From Acinetobacter sp. NCu2D-2 (GTDB lineage Bacteria; Pseudomonadota; Gammaproteobacteria; Pseudomonadales; Moraxellaceae), in the NCBI RefSeq assembly GCF_001647675.1, contig NZ_CP015594.1, forward strand, positions 1,798,001 through 1,862,000: a DNA stretch of 64,000 nucleotides. The letters run 5' to 3'. The translations under genes and the position numbers were made by a program. The first letter of the stretch is position 1. Each line of letters begins with the position of its first letter. Below, one piece after another: positions 47,193 to 58,207 of the stretch. The notes under the pieces are model-generated. The model was not told the origin of the DNA, ran no database searches, and was given only the letters and a program-made list of their open reading frames with translations.

Positions 47193-47393
47193 AAGTTCAC
47201 CTTTTATATTTGCATGATCGCAATGTCTTGATGTCCCCATCTTAAACCAAAACAATTTTTAAATATGAGAGAAAACAAGGAGTTTTGTATTGTTATTAAT
47301 GCGAAATGAGCCATTTTATTCATCATGATGAAGAAATTTGTTTCGAATTTAAGCAATTATTCCAAACTTTTTCTTACACCACTTTCTTCGGAC

Positions 47394-47427
47394 ATAAAAA
47401 AACCCACAGCAACTGTGGGTCTTTTTT
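47394..47427 (-). terminator. Terminator of rplU-rpmA
   Basis: Eight-bp stem ACCCACAG/CTGTGGGT (47402-47409, 47413-47420), loop CAA, with a U-run on the leftward strand and T on the other. Confidence 0.92.
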
Positions 47428-47440
47428 CTATATCAGCAAA

Positions 47441-47695
47441 TTATGCGTCAACAGATACGTAGCGACGACCGAATTGGCCTTTCACTTCGAATTTTACTAC
47501 GCCATCAGCAGTAGCAAATAATGTATGGTCACGACCCATACCTACGTTAGCACCAGCGTGGAATTCAGTACCACGTTGACGAACGATGATGTTACCTGCA
47601 GTTACAGTTTGACCACCGTAAACTTTAACACCTAACATCTTAGGATTCGAATCACGACCGTTCTTAGTCGAACCACCGGCTTTTTTAGTTGCCAT
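47441..47695 (-). CDS. rpmA: 50S ribosomal protein L27
   Basis: An 84-residue basic protein whose N-terminus ([15 protein letters not shown]) reaches the peptidyl-transferase centre; [13 protein letters not shown] and [12 protein letters not shown] are family hallmarks. No Firmicutes-type N-terminal cleavage extension is present. It follows rplU after 19 bases in the usual operon. Confidence 0.98.
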   Translation of the reverse strand: MATKKAGGSTKNGRDSNPKMLGVKVYGGQTVTAGNIIVRQRGTEFHAGANVGMGRDHTLFATADGVVKFEVKGQFGRRYVSVDA

Positions 47696-47714
47696 GTCTC
47701 ATTACTCCTAGTAA

Positions 47715-48026
47715 TTAGCCTGAAATAGCTGTAATTTTCAACTCAGTGAACCATTGACGGTGACCTTGTTGTTTACGGTAGTGTTTACGACGACGCATTT
47801 TGATGATGCGGATTTTGTCGTGACGACCATGGCTAACTACTTCAGCAGTTACTTTAGCGCCAGCTACTACTGGAGCACCGATTTGAATGTTGTCGCCATT
47901 TACAAGCATCAACACGTCATCAAAAGTAACAGTTGAGCCAGTTTCAGCTTTTAACAATTCAACTTTAAGGGTTTCACCCTCAACTACACGGTGTTGTTTA
48001 CCACCGCTTTGGATTACTGCGTACAT
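47715..48026 (-). CDS. rplU: 50S ribosomal protein L21
   Basis: A 103-residue protein starting [17 protein letters not shown] and ending in the basic [13 protein letters not shown] loop, normal for L21. ATG 48026 follows a TTGGAG box; the frame stays open upstream without family match. Confidence 0.98.
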   Translation of the reverse strand: MYAVIQSGGKQHRVVEGETLKVELLKAETGSTVTFDDVLMLVNGDNIQIGAPVVAGAKVTAEVVSHGRHDKIRIIKMRRRKHYRKQQGHRQWFTELKITAISG

Positions 48027-48471
48027 AATGTACTCCAAACAAGCCCGTGTCGTCGTGCCGATAAAGAAAGATATCGATCTTAAAACGTACGCCACTGGGG
48101 GATATATCTAAGGGCGAGGATTTTAAGGGATAATCAAAAAAACAACAAGCCATTTTAGCTAAATATTGACTTTGTGTTTTGCATACACGATAAACAGTAA
48201 AATTTATCAAATAAAATCAAACATCCAGGCTTAAAAATGCTACAAAAAACAACAGTGCAATGTACGTGGTCTATTTTAAGATGCCGATGCCGAATCTAGA
48301 GCTTTATATGTAGCACTTTATTGTCTAATCTATTTGAGCCAAGAAAATGACACGATATATTTGATAAAAATCTAATTTTTCGTAGAGTTTGAGCATTTCT
48401 TATCTCTCATAGATGTTATAAATTGTTAAACTTAGTTCTGAGATTTACCGATATTAGAGGCTTCCTTTCAC
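48027..48471. other. Divergent intergenic region between rplU and ispB, 445 bases
   Basis: I see no gene here. The left part is the rplU leader of about 90 bases with its promoter; the right part is A+T-rich and holds the ispB promoter, which I could not place with confidence. A TTGATAAAAATCTAATTT segment near 48361 is A+T-rich with a weak inverted repeat. Confidence 0.6.
48121..48148 (-). promoter_or_regulatory. Candidate rplU-rpmA promoter
   Basis: Leftward TTGTTG (48143-48148), 16-base spacer, TTAAAA (48121-48126), giving a leader of about 85 bases. Confidence 0.45.
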
Positions 48472-49449
48472 ATGACCATCGATTTTAAGCAAGATATTCT
48501 CGCTCCTGTGGCACACGACTTTGCTGCGATGGACACATTTATTAATGAAGGAATTACCTCAAAAGTTGCCCTCGTGATGGCCGTGAGTAAACACGTAGTG
48601 GAAGCTGGCGGTAAACGTATGCGCCCGATCATGTGTTTACTTGCAGCAAAAGCATGTGGTGCAACAGATCTTGAGAAACACCGCAAACTTGCAGCGATTA
48701 TTGAAATGTTGCACACAGCGACATTGGTTCATGATGATGTAGTTGATGAATCAGGCTTACGTCGTGGTCGTCCAACTGCAAACGCAACATGGAATAACCA
48801 AACAGCTGTTTTGGTCGGTGACTTCCTGATTTCTCGTGCTTTTGATTTATTGGTCGATTTAGACAGCAAAGTTTTACTCAAAGATTTCTCTACAGGCACC
48901 TGTGAGATTGCTGAAGGTGAAGTTTTACAACTTCAATCACAGCATCAGCCAGAAACCACTGAAGAAACCTATCTCAGTATTATTCATGGTAAAACGTCAC
49001 GTTTGTTTGAACTTGCAACCGAAGGTGCCGCGATTTTGACAGGCACAGAACAATATCGTGAACCACTGCGTTTATTTGCGGGTCACTTCGGTAATGCCTT
49101 CCAAATTATTGACGATATTTTAGATTACACCTCAGATGCTGAGACCTTAGGTAAGAACATCGGTGATGACTTAATGGAAGGTAAACCAACCTTGCCATTG
49201 ATCGCAGCACTGAAAAATACCTCAGGTGAAGATTTCGAGATTGTGCGTAAAAGTATTGCAACAGGTGGTACAGATCATTTGCAACAAGTGATCCGTATTG
49301 TGCATGAATCAGGGGCATTAGATTACTGTCGCCAACGTGCAACGGAAGAAACCCAAGCCGCCCTGCAAGCATTAGACCAGTTACCTGAGTCAGAATATCG
49401 TCAGGCATTAATCAACTTGGCAAACTTAGCACTTAACCGTATCCAATAA
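48472..49449 (+). CDS. ispB: Polyprenyl diphosphate synthase (ubiquinone side chain)
   Basis: Trans-prenyltransferase that makes the long isoprenoid tail of ubiquinone. The 325 residues carry the first Asp-rich motif LVHDDVVDESGLRRGRPT (83-100) and the second FQIIDDILDYTSD. The chain length (octaprenyl or nonaprenyl) cannot be read from this; Acinetobacter makes Q-9. It is divergent from rplU, as in E. coli. Confidence 0.95.
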   Translation: MTIDFKQDILAPVAHDFAAMDTFINEGITSKVALVMAVSKHVVEAGGKRMRPIMCLLAAKACGATDLEKHRKLAAIIEMLHTATLVHDDVVDESGLRRGRPTANATWNNQTAVLVGDFLISRAFDLLVDLDSKVLLKDFSTGTCEIAEGEVLQLQSQHQPETTEETYLSIIHGKTSRLFELATEGAAILTGTEQYREPLRLFAGHFGNAFQIIDDILDYTSDAETLGKNIGDDLMEGKPTLPLIAALKNTSGEDFEIVRKSIATGGTDHLQQVIRIVHESGALDYCRQRATEETQAALQALDQLPESEYRQALINLANLALNRIQ

Positions 49450-49465
49450 AGACACTCATTTGCCT

Positions 49466-51514
49466 ATGCATATATATTTGCTCGATCTTCTCCAACAAAT
49501 GCGCCAACAGCTCGAACAACCACGAGCTGTTTTAGATGAAAAGCTCCTCATCGAACTCATTAATCGAATTCGACCAGAAGACACCAAAGACGGCGCCGAA
49601 ATCGAAGCAAAGTTTTATGCATTTATACAAAGCCTATTAAGAACGCCAGATGCAGTGTCAACACTGCAATCTTTTGTTCTGCGTTTAATCACACCGTATA
49701 AACATACCAGTCTTTTTTCAGATACCGGTATTTTGTCCTTAGATGGCTTTTGGAATCAGCTTAATCAACGCATTGGCGCACATATCTTGCCTTTGATTCC
49801 TGATAATCAAAACTTACAGGAACTCTTTCGCAAGGTGTTTCATCAACCAACAGATAAGTTTTGGTTAGATGCTCTAGAAGATGAAGACTGGTTTAACTTA
49901 TTCAGTGTAATGAATCAAGGCCATTCCAATCAGGCTGAAAAAACCCGAATTAAGAATGAACTGATTAAAGCCATGACTATCCTGTCTTATCGGATCAGTG
50001 GAATTGGCTTGCATCCCGAATTTATTAATGCCCAACCTGAACTCATGGAATATGAATCACCTTTCTTGATTCAAAACCGTGAAATTAACGAGTTCATTCA
50101 GGAATATAGAAAACGCTATCAGGACAGTAATGTCATTGATGGCGTTATGCCACCCGACGCGGCTCAAGCTTTGGTAATGCTGGAACAATGTCATGATGTG
50201 GTGGCTAAGATTCGTCGTTCAACCAAGCGCATTGGGGTGAGTGTCAGTTTGACCTATATGTTGGCGCTACTCGAGCAATGTTTAGAACGTATTGAAATTC
50301 TCATTAATATGATGATGGACAACGATAAATTACGCTATCAATCTATTGGGCATTTTATTGTTGATATCAGTGAAGCCATTTATAGCGAACGCAGTGTACG
50401 TTCATTACTGGCTACCAACAGTGAATTACTTGCCCTACAAGTGACTGAGAATGCTAGTAAAACCGGTGAACATTATGTAAGTACCGATAAAGCTGGCTTC
50501 TTGGCAATGTATAAGTCTGCCGCAGGTGCAGGTGTGATTATTGCCTTTATGGCAACACTTAAAACCTTAATGGCACGCGTCAGTATGGCGCCGCTTATGC
50601 AAGCGTTCAGTTATAGCATGAATTATTCATTAGGCTTTATGCTGATTCATGTGCTGCACTTTACCGTTGCTACCAAACAACCTGCGATGACCGCAGCCGC
50701 ACTTGCCGCGACTGTACAACAGCGTAAAGGTTCCAAGATGGCACAAATTGCCGAACTTGCAGCCCTGATTGTTAATATTATCCGAACCCAGTTTATTGCG
50801 ATTTTGGGCAATATTTCGATTGCCATCCCAACCGCTGCATTCATTGCTTTTCTTTGGGACAGTGCATTGCATGAACCCTTGATGTCACATCTCAAGGCCA
50901 GTAAAACTCTGCACGATTTAAATCCTTTTACCTCTTTAGCCATTCCTCATGCTGCGATTGCAGGTGTCTGCCTATTCTTATCAGGTTTACTTGCAGGTTA
51001 CTTTGACAATATGGCGGTGTATCGCAAAGTCGGTCCACGAATTAAAGCCCATGTTCAACTGAGTAAACTGATGGGACAGGAACGATTAAATCGTTTTGCT
51101 GACTATATTGAACGTAATTTGGGGGCATTGGGCGGTAACTTTATTTTTGGCGTCATGCTTGGCAGTATGGGGACAATTGGCTTTATCTTAGGCTTACCAC
51201 TTGATATCCGTCATATTGCCTTTGCATCTGCTAATTTCATACAAGGCTTAATGTATATCAATGGGCCAGATATTGGCTTAGTGGTCGTTTCATTCTTAGG
51301 CGTGTTACTGATTGGCTTAACCAACTTATTCGTCAGTTTTACCCTCACAATTATTGTGGCACTTCGTGCACGTCGCGTTCGTTTTGAGCAATGGAAACCA
51401 CTGGCAAAATTGGTAATGACACATTTCCTCACCCGTCCAAGTGATTTCTTTTGGCCACCTCAACCTGTCACGGATGTTGACGAAAATAATACATCGACCA
51501 AAACACAAAATTGA
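49466..51514 (+). CDS. Gcr-type 'site-specific recombinase' family membrane protein
   Basis: A 682-residue protein of the family labelled SpecificRecomb (gcr). It has a soluble helical N-terminal half (about 1-330) and a C-terminal half with seven or so hydrophobic segments (about 340-650, for example FIAILGNISIAIPTAAFIAFLWD and LGALGGNFIFGVMLGSMGTIGF). It has no recombinase catalytic motif, so the family name is almost certainly misleading. The frame opens with TTG at 49460; ATG 49466 is as good, and no clear ribosome binding site is seen. It lies 16 bases after ispB, so is probably in its operon. Confidence 0.8.
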   Translation: MHIYLLDLLQQMRQQLEQPRAVLDEKLLIELINRIRPEDTKDGAEIEAKFYAFIQSLLRTPDAVSTLQSFVLRLITPYKHTSLFSDTGILSLDGFWNQLNQRIGAHILPLIPDNQNLQELFRKVFHQPTDKFWLDALEDEDWFNLFSVMNQGHSNQAEKTRIKNELIKAMTILSYRISGIGLHPEFINAQPELMEYESPFLIQNREINEFIQEYRKRYQDSNVIDGVMPPDAAQALVMLEQCHDVVAKIRRSTKRIGVSVSLTYMLALLEQCLERIEILINMMMDNDKLRYQSIGHFIVDISEAIYSERSVRSLLATNSELLALQVTENASKTGEHYVSTDKAGFLAMYKSAAGAGVIIAFMATLKTLMARVSMAPLMQAFSYSMNYSLGFMLIHVLHFTVATKQPAMTAAALAATVQQRKGSKMAQIAELAALIVNIIRTQFIAILGNISIAIPTAAFIAFLWDSALHEPLMSHLKASKTLHDLNPFTSLAIPHAAIAGVCLFLSGLLAGYFDNMAVYRKVGPRIKAHVQLSKLMGQERLNRFADYIERNLGALGGNFIFGVMLGSMGTIGFILGLPLDIRHIAFASANFIQGLMYINGPDIGLVVVSFLGVLLIGLTNLFVSFTLTIIVALRARRVRFEQWKPLAKLVMTHFLTRPSDFFWPPQPVTDVDENNTSTKTQN

Positions 51515-51590
51515 GATAATACGGTGTAATTTTAAGCATTATTCCTTAAAAAACATATGGATTTAGCATAAATTACAAGCGCTTGAAAAA

Positions 51591-51646
51591 AAGTGTACTG
51601 ACAAGTACACTTCCAAACAGACAGCTAATCGACTCAAGATCGATTA
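51591..51646 (+). promoter_or_regulatory. Two hairpins in the PAP2 gene leader
   Basis: AAGTGTACT/AGTACACTT (51591-51599, 51604-51612), loop GACA, may end the upstream gene but has no good T-run. TAATCGA/TCGATTA (51626-51632, 51640-51646) follows, 20 bases before the PAP2 ATG, and looks like an operator or leader hairpin. Confidence 0.45.
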
Positions 51647-51666
51647 ACACGAGCAAGGAATTTTGT

Positions 51667-52269
51667 ATGCCCTACTTGTTGCTTGGTGTTGGTTTTTTAT
51701 TATTTATAATCAGTCTATTGATGCTTTTTTTCACGCCATTCCAGCACATTGATATGATGTCAGTGGAGTGGATGAGCCTGCATCGTACTTCTGTATTCAA
51801 TCAATTCACTAAGACATTATCAGCATTAGGTGGCATGCCGTTTGTATTACTTTTCACCACACTATGGAGTATTTATTTAGTGTGGTATAAAAAGTATGCA
51901 AACATAATTTTTATATGTATCGGAATTTTTGGAGGAATATCCCTCAGTTGGCTGCTGAAATTTGTATTTTCAAGACCTCGACCTGCTGAACAATTTCATT
52001 TAGTTGAGAGTTTTGGGAGTTCTTTTCCCAGTGCACATAGTGCCTATGCTGCATGTTTTGCTGCGCTTATGTTTTTGATTTTTCAACAACATAAATGGCG
52101 AAACCTGATTTTTGTCTGCGCACTCATGTGGTTGTTGATCATGGGAATTTCACGTGTCTATTTAGGGGTACATTTTCCTTCGGATGTAATATCCGGCTGG
52201 AGTATTAGTTTTATTTGGATTTCTGCACTGTATTTGCTCATGGCAAAGCACAGACTGATGCACAAATAA
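51667..52269 (+). CDS. PAP2-family membrane phosphatase
   Basis: A 200-residue inner-membrane protein with about six hydrophobic segments and the three phosphatase motifs: KFVFSRPRP (98-106), PSAH (121-124) and SRVYLGVHFPSD (162-173). This is the group that dephosphorylates undecaprenyl diphosphate, phosphatidylglycerol phosphate or phosphatidate; the substrate is not clear. ATG 51667 follows AAGGA by seven bases. adeI starts only 34 bases after its stop. Confidence 0.9.
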   Translation: MPYLLLGVGFLLFIISLLMLFFTPFQHIDMMSVEWMSLHRTSVFNQFTKTLSALGGMPFVLLFTTLWSIYLVWYKKYANIIFICIGIFGGISLSWLLKFVFSRPRPAEQFHLVESFGSSFPSAHSAYAACFAALMFLIFQQHKWRNLIFVCALMWLLIMGISRVYLGVHFPSDVISGWSISFIWISALYLLMAKHRLMHK

Positions 52270-52274
52270 AAAAT

Positions 52275-52290
52275 TTAGATAAAAATCTAA
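52275..52290. promoter_or_regulatory. Palindrome before adeI
   Basis: TTAGAT and ATCTAA flank AAAA, six bases after the PAP2 stop and just before the adeI ribosome binding site (GAGGTGG). It could be an operator, a leader hairpin or a weak terminator. Confidence 0.4.
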
Positions 52291-52303
52291 CTGAGGTGGA
52301 ACA

Positions 52304-53548
52304 ATGATGTCTGCAAAGCTTTGGGCACCTGCCCTGACTGCTTGCGCATTAGCAACAAGTATCGCACTTGTTGGTTGTAGCAAAGATCCTAAAGAGGGCC
52401 AGGAAGCTGGCGCTCAACAACAAATGCCACCGACTGAAGTCGGTATCATTGTTGCACAACCGCAAAGTGTCGAGCAGTCCGTAGAACTCTCTGGACGCAC
52501 AACAGCATTTGAGATTTCAGAAGTACGCCCACAGACTAGTGGTGTTGTCTTGAAACGTTTATTTAGTGAAGGTAGCTATGTCCGTGAAGGTCAAGCACTT
52601 TATGAAATTGACTCAAGTACAAACCGCGCAACTGTAGACAACGCAAATGCCTCAATCGCACGTGCAGAAGCAAACCTTGGTGTGCTTCGTGTTAAAGAAG
52701 GTCGTTACCGTCAATTGGTTGGTACAAACGCGATCTCTAAACAAGAATACGATGACATCGTTGCACAAGTAAAACTGGCTGAAGCTGAACTGAATGCTAG
52801 CCGTGCAACCTTGAAAAATGCGCAAATTAACTTAGGTTACTCAACTGTTCGTGCACCAATTTCAGGTCAAACTAACCGCTCAACTGTAACCGCTGGCGCT
52901 TTAGTGACTGCAAACCAAGCTGAACCACTTGTAACGATTCAACGTTTAGATCCAATTTATGTGGATATCAACCAATCAAGTGCTGAATTGCTTCGTTTAC
53001 GTCAACAATTAAATAAAGGTAGCTTGAACAGTTCAAACAACACACGTGTGAAGTTAAAACTTGAAGATGGCAGCATCTACCCTGTTGAAGGCCGTTTAGC
53101 ATTCTCTGATGCAAGCGTAAATCCAGAAACAGGTACCGTAACTTTACGTGCCGTGTTCCCAAATAAAGACCATTTATTACTGCCTGGTATGTTTGCAACT
53201 GCGCAAATCGTACAAGGTGAAGTACCAAATGCTTACCTCATTCCACAAGTGGCTTTAACTCGTACCCCAACAGGTCAAGCGATGGCAATGCTTGTAAATG
53301 CGAAAGGTCTAGTTGAATCACGCCCTGTTGTGACTTCTGGTACACAAGGCAGCAACTGGATTGTGACTGAAGGTCTAAAACCAGGTGATAAAGTGATTGT
53401 GGATGGCATTGCGAAAGTAAAACCTGATCAACAAGTGGTTGCTAAGCCATATCAAGCTCAACCTGCTGCTCCGCAAGCAAATGCAAAACCTGCAAATGCA
53501 GCGGCTTCAGAAGCGCAATCTGAACAAAAAGCTACTTCAAAATCATAA
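52304..53548 (+). CDS. adeI: RND efflux periplasmic adaptor AdeI
   Basis: Membrane fusion lipoprotein that joins the AdeJ pump to the AdeK channel. The lipobox LVGC gives Cys25. Lipoyl and α-hairpin regions (about 75-190, with GEGSYVREGQALYEID-like half-motifs and TVRAPISG) and the β-barrel follow, then an Ala/Gln/Pro-rich tail (about 385-414). 414 residues, close to the Acinetobacter norm. Start ATG 52304 or 52307. The known regulator AdeN is not in the window. Confidence 0.94.
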   Translation: MMSAKLWAPALTACALATSIALVGCSKDPKEGQEAGAQQQMPPTEVGIIVAQPQSVEQSVELSGRTTAFEISEVRPQTSGVVLKRLFSEGSYVREGQALYEIDSSTNRATVDNANASIARAEANLGVLRVKEGRYRQLVGTNAISKQEYDDIVAQVKLAEAELNASRATLKNAQINLGYSTVRAPISGQTNRSTVTAGALVTANQAEPLVTIQRLDPIYVDINQSSAELLRLRQQLNKGSLNSSNNTRVKLKLEDGSIYPVEGRLAFSDASVNPETGTVTLRAVFPNKDHLLLPGMFATAQIVQGEVPNAYLIPQVALTRTPTGQAMAMLVNAKGLVESRPVVTSGTQGSNWIVTEGLKPGDKVIVDGIAKVKPDQQVVAKPYQAQPAAPQANAKPANAAASEAQSEQKATSKS

Positions 53549-53560
53549 GGGGTAGACTGA

Positions 53561-56500
53561 ATGGCTCAATTCTTTATCCATCGCCCAATCTTTGCTTGGG
53601 TGATTGCATTGGTCATTATGCTGGCGGGTGTGATTACGCTAACAAAAATGCCAATTGCGCAGTACCCAACGATTGCACCACCGACTGTTACAGTGTCTGC
53701 AACTTATCCTGGTGCATCTGCAGCGACTGTTGAAAACACTGTTACTCAGATCATTGAACAACAGATGAATGGTCTAGATGGCTTGCGCTATATTTCTTCA
53801 ACAAGTGCAGGTAACGGTCAAGCATCTATTGCTTTGAACTTCGAACAAGGCATCGACCCTGATATCGCGCAAGTTCAAGTGCAAAATAAACTTCAATCAG
53901 CAACTGCACTTTTACCTGAAGATGTACAACGTCAAGGTATTAAAGTCACAAAGTCTGGTGCGAGCTTCTTACAAGTATTGGCTTTCTATTCAACAGATGA
54001 CAGCCTGACTGCAGAAGACATTAAAGACTATGTAAACTCGAATATTTCTGAACCACTGAGCCGTGTTGCAGGTGTGGGTGAAGTTCAAGTCTTTGGTGGT
54101 TCATATGCAATGCGTATTTGGATGGATCCTGCCAAAATGGCAAGCCTCCAAGTCACTCCAAGTGATATTGCCAATGCGTTACGTACGCAGAACGCTCAGG
54201 TTGCGGTTGGTCAGTTAGGTGGTGCGCCTTCTGTAGAAGGTCAAATGCTAAATGCCACTGTAAATGCACAAAGTTTGCTGACGACACCTGAAGAATTTAA
54301 GAATATCTTCTTAAAGAATGCGGCAAATGGTGCACAAGTTCGTTTAGGCGATGTGGCACGTGTGGAACTTGGTGCTGATAACTACCAATTTGACTCTAAG
54401 TTCAATGGTAAGCCTGCTGGCGGTGTTGCAATTAAACTGGCAACTGGTGCGAACGCATTGGATACAGCAAAAGCTGTTGAAGCACGTTTGAAAGAACTTC
54501 GTCCGAACTACCCTGCGGGTATGAAAGACCAACTTGCTTTCGATACAACACCGTTTATTAAGCTTTCAATTGAAAGTGTTGTACACACCTTAATCGAAGC
54601 AGTCATTCTTGTATTCTTCGTCATGTTCTTGTTCTTACAGAACTGGCGTGCAACATTAATTCCAACGATGGCTGTACCTGTTGTTGTATTGGGTACATTT
54701 GCCATCATCAACGTGTTTGGCTTCTCAATTAACACCTTAACCATGTTCGCCATGGTACTCGCGATTGGTCTGTTGGTGGATGACGCGATTGTTGTGGTCG
54801 AAAACGTCGAACGTGTCATGGCCGAGGAACATTTAGATCCTGTCACGGCCACTGAAAAATCAATGCGTCAGATTTCAGGTGCTTTGGTGGGTATTACTTC
54901 GGTATTAACCGCAGTATTCGTGCCAATGGCATTTATGAGTGGTACGACTGGGGTTATTTACCGTCAGTTCTCGATCACACTGGTTACTGCAATGATCCTT
55001 TCATTGATCGTGGCATTGACCTTTACCCCTGCTCTGTGTGCGACTATCTTGAAACAACATGATCCAGATAAAGCACCAAGCAATAATATTTTTGCACGTT
55101 TCTTCCGTTGGTTTAACAGCAGTTTCGATAAGCTTTCGGGTAAATATCAAAACGGCGTTAGCCGTATGACGCACCATAAATTGTTCTCTGGACTTCTTTA
55201 TGGCGCAGTGATTGTTGTTCTTGGTTTCTTGTTCACCAAACTACCATCTTCGTTCTTACCAAACGAAGACCAAGGCGTGGTGATGACTTTGGTTCAATTA
55301 CCACCAAATGCGACCTTGGAACGTACGGACAAAACCATTGATGCGATGACAGGCTATTTCCTTGAAAAAGAGAAAGACTACGTCGACTCTGTGTTCAGTG
55401 TTGCTGGCTTCTCATTCACAGGTGTTGGTCAAAACGCTGGTCTTGCCTTCATTAAATTGAAAGATTGGGAAGAACGTACATCACCCGAATCGCAAATTGG
55501 TGCAATTATTGGTCGTGGTATGGCATTGAATATGATCGTGAAAGATGCGTCATATATCATGCCATTACAGCTTCCTGCAATGCCTGAATTGGGTGTGAGT
55601 GCGGGCTTTAACTTGCAGCTTAAAGATGCAGGTGGTTTAGGTCACGAACAACTCTTAAATGCACGTAATGCCATTTTAGGTATGGCTGCACAAGACAAAC
55701 GTCTTGTAGGTGTTCGTCCAAATGGTCAAGAAGATACACCACAGTACAAGATCATTGTCGACCAAGCACAAGCTGGTGCTGCAGGTGTGAGTATCTCTGA
55801 GATCAATACAACCATGGGCATGGCTTGGGGTGGTTCGTACATCAATGACTTCGTTGACCGTGGACGTGTGAAAAAAGTTTACGTTCAAGGCGAAGCTGAT
55901 GCGCGTATGATGCCTGAAGACTTGAACAAGTGGTATGTTCGTAATAACCAAGGTGCGATGGTTCCATTCTCTTCATTCGCAACTGGCGAATGGACCTATG
56001 GTTCACCACGTCTAGAGCGTTATAACGGTATTTCATCACTTAATATTCAAGGTACGCCAGCACCGGGTGTAAGTTCTGGTGAAGCAATGGCAGCGATGGA
56101 AGAAATCGTTGCGAAACTTCCATCCATGGGCTTACAAGGCTTTGACTACGAATGGACAGGTTTATCTCTAGAAGAGCGTGAGTCTGGTGCACAAGCGCCA
56201 TTCCTATACGGTCTTTCATTGTTAATCGTATTCTTATGTCTTGCTGCGCTTTATGAAAGCTGGTCAATCCCATTCTCTGTACTTTTGGTTGTACCATTGG
56301 GTATCGTAGGTGCTGTTACCTTAACCTTCCTTGGTATGCTTGTATTTAAAGACCCGAACCTTTCAAATAACATCTACTTCCAAGTGGCGATGGTTGCCGT
56401 AATCGGTCTGGCAGCTAAAAATGCCATCTTGATTGTAGAGTTTGCGAAAGAACTCCAAGAACAGGGTGAAGAATTGATGGACGCAACTATGCATGCTGCA

Positions 56501-56740
56501 AAAATGCGTTTACGTCCAATCGTTATGACGACCCTTGCCTTCGGTTTTGGTGTACTTCCGCTTGCCCTTGCCTCTGGTGCAGGTGCCGGTAGTCAGCACT
56601 CAGTCGGTTATGGTGTTCTTGGTGGTGTAATCAGTTCTACATTACTCGGGATCTTCTTTATTCCTGTATTCTACGTATGGGTACGAAGTATCTTTAAATA
56701 CAAACCAAAACAACAAAATAAACAGGAGCAAACCTCGTGA
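53561..56740 (+). CDS. adeJ: RND multidrug efflux pump AdeJ
   Basis: Inner-membrane proton-driven trimeric pump of the HAE-1 (AcrB) family, exporting β-lactams, tetracyclines, quinolones, chloramphenicol and other drugs in A. baumannii. 1059 residues with 12 transmembrane helices and two large periplasmic loops. The proton-relay Asp pair is in [17 protein letters not shown] (TM4) and the conserved Lys is in [14 protein letters not shown] (TM10). The start [16 protein letters not shown] is typical. AAGGGG precedes the ATG. It overlaps the adeK start. Confidence 0.96.
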   Translation: MAQFFIHRPIFAWVIALVIMLAGVITLTKMPIAQYPTIAPPTVTVSATYPGASAATVENTVTQIIEQQMNGLDGLRYISSTSAGNGQASIALNFEQGIDPDIAQVQVQNKLQSATALLPEDVQRQGIKVTKSGASFLQVLAFYSTDDSLTAEDIKDYVNSNISEPLSRVAGVGEVQVFGGSYAMRIWMDPAKMASLQVTPSDIANALRTQNAQVAVGQLGGAPSVEGQMLNATVNAQSLLTTPEEFKNIFLKNAANGAQVRLGDVARVELGADNYQFDSKFNGKPAGGVAIKLATGANALDTAKAVEARLKELRPNYPAGMKDQLAFDTTPFIKLSIESVVHTLIEAVILVFFVMFLFLQNWRATLIPTMAVPVVVLGTFAIINVFGFSINTLTMFAMVLAIGLLVDDAIVVVENVERVMAEEHLDPVTATEKSMRQISGALVGITSVLTAVFVPMAFMSGTTGVIYRQFSITLVTAMILSLIVALTFTPALCATILKQHDPDKAPSNNIFARFFRWFNSSFDKLSGKYQNGVSRMTHHKLFSGLLYGAVIVVLGFLFTKLPSSFLPNEDQGVVMTLVQLPPNATLERTDKTIDAMTGYFLEKEKDYVDSVFSVAGFSFTGVGQNAGLAFIKLKDWEERTSPESQIGAIIGRGMALNMIVKDASYIMPLQLPAMPELGVSAGFNLQLKDAGGLGHEQLLNARNAILGMAAQDKRLVGVRPNGQEDTPQYKIIVDQAQAGAAGVSISEINTTMGMAWGGSYINDFVDRGRVKKVYVQGEADARMMPEDLNKWYVRNNQGAMVPFSSFATGEWTYGSPRLERYNGISSLNIQGTPAPGVSSGEAMAAMEEIVAKLPSMGLQGFDYEWTGLSLEERESGAQAPFLYGLSLLIVFLCLAALYESWSIPFSVLLVVPLGIVGAVTLTFLGMLVFKDPNLSNNIYFQVAMVAVIGLAAKNAILIVEFAKELQEQGEELMDATMHAAKMRLRPIVMTTLAFGFGVLPLALASGAGAGSQHSVGYGVLGGVISSTLLGIFFIPVFYVWVRSIFKYKPKQQNKQEQTS

Positions 56741-58188
56741 TGCAAAAAGTATGGTCTGTTTCAGGTCGTAGCATTGCGGTATCTGCAATTGCGCTTGCTT
56801 TGACTGCATGTCAAAGCATGCGTGGTCCAGAACCCACTGTCCAAGCCAATATCCCGCAAGGTTATTTAGCGGGTCCTGCGGGGACTTCAGTTGCTGAACA
56901 AGGTTATAAAGATTTTTTCGCAGATCAACGCTTAATCCAAGTCATTGATTTAGCCTTAAACAATAACCGTGATTTACGCACAGCTGCGTTAAATATTGAA
57001 CGTGCGCAACAAGCCTATCAAATTACCCAAAACAACCAGCTTCCAAGTATTGGTGTAACAGGTAGTGTTTTGCGTCAAGATACTGCCAACACCCGTGGTG
57101 CAACCAGTTCTTATAATGTCGGACTTGGTATAACTGCTTATGAGCTTGATTTTTGGGGCCGTGTACGTAGCTTGAAAGACAATGCCTTAGATACTTATTT
57201 GGCAACTGCAAGCGCACGTGATGCAACGCAAATTGCTTTGATTGGTCAAGTGGCTCAAGCTTGGGTGGCATATTCGTATGCCAATGCAAACTTAAAACTT
57301 GCAGATCAAACGCTTAAAACTCAGCTTGAATCTTATAATCTAAACAAAAAACGTTTTGATGTTGGTATCGACAGTGAAGTTCCTGTACGTCAAGCACAAA
57401 TCTCTGTTGAAACTGCACGTAGTGACGTTGCTGAATATAAGACTCAACTTGCACAAGCAAAGAACTTACTGAATCTTTTGGTGGGTGAACAAGTTCCTGC
57501 AAGCTTATTGCCATCTCAACGTGTAACAAAAGTGACTTCAAATTCTGCGTTCGCTGCTGGTTTGCCAAGTGACTTATTGAACAATCGTCCGGATATCCGT
57601 GCTGCTGAATATCGTCTTTCTGCGGCTGGTGCAAACATCGGTGCTGCCAAAGCGGCATTGTTCCCTAGCATTCGCTTAACAGGTAGTGCAGGTTACGGTT
57701 CAACTGAACTTTCTGATTTATTCAAATCAGGTTCATTTGCATGGTCAATTGGCCCAAGTCTAGATTTACCAATTTGGGATTGGGGCACACGTAAAGCAAA
57801 TATCAAAATTTCAGAAACAGACCAAAAAATTGCATTGTCTGAATATGAAAAAGCGATTCAATCTGCTTTCCGTGAAGCAAATGATGCTTTAGCTGTACGT
57901 CAGAATATTGCTGATCGTGTTGCTGCACAGCGTCGTCTTGTCGATGCAACCAATACCACTTATAAATTATCGAATGCACGCTTCCGTGCGGGTATTGATA
58001 GTTACTTAACTGTATTGGATGCTCAGCGTACATCATATGCTGCAGAGCAAGGTTTATTGTTACTTGAACAAGCAAATTTAAATAACCAAATTGAAGTGTA
58101 TAAAACTTTAGGTGGTGGTTTAAAAGCAACAACAAGTCAACAAGTGGTTAACCCTGCATCTAGTGCAGAACGCGCAAATGCACAATAA
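56737..58188 (+). CDS. adeK: Outer membrane efflux channel AdeK
   Basis: TolC/OprM-type lipoprotein channel; lipobox LTAC puts the acylated Cys at 25. The two repeated halves of the fold are visible, each with a long helical hairpin; [19 protein letters not shown] and [24 protein letters not shown] mark equivalent parts. GTG 56737 overlaps the adeJ stop and lies eight bases after AGGAG; ATG 56740 is the alternative. The overlap implies translational coupling. Confidence 0.94.
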   Translation: MMQKVWSVSGRSIAVSAIALALTACQSMRGPEPTVQANIPQGYLAGPAGTSVAEQGYKDFFADQRLIQVIDLALNNNRDLRTAALNIERAQQAYQITQNNQLPSIGVTGSVLRQDTANTRGATSSYNVGLGITAYELDFWGRVRSLKDNALDTYLATASARDATQIALIGQVAQAWVAYSYANANLKLADQTLKTQLESYNLNKKRFDVGIDSEVPVRQAQISVETARSDVAEYKTQLAQAKNLLNLLVGEQVPASLLPSQRVTKVTSNSAFAAGLPSDLLNNRPDIRAAEYRLSAAGANIGAAKAALFPSIRLTGSAGYGSTELSDLFKSGSFAWSIGPSLDLPIWDWGTRKANIKISETDQKIALSEYEKAIQSAFREANDALAVRQNIADRVAAQRRLVDATNTTYKLSNARFRAGIDSYLTVLDAQRTSYAAEQGLLLLEQANLNNQIEVYKTLGGGLKATTSQQVVNPASSAERANAQ

Positions 58189-58207
58189 GCATTTCTTTTA
58201 AAAATAA

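Noticed and set aside
47270..47345. AAGGAG followed by a TTG start and 12 codons in the lolA-rpmA gap
   Set aside because: Too short, ends quickly, and no conservation evidence is available; the match is likely chance.
49466..51514. Taking the Gcr family protein as evidence of an integrated element
   Set aside because: It lacks any recombinase motif, is in an operon with ispB, and no attachment sites or other mobile genes are near.
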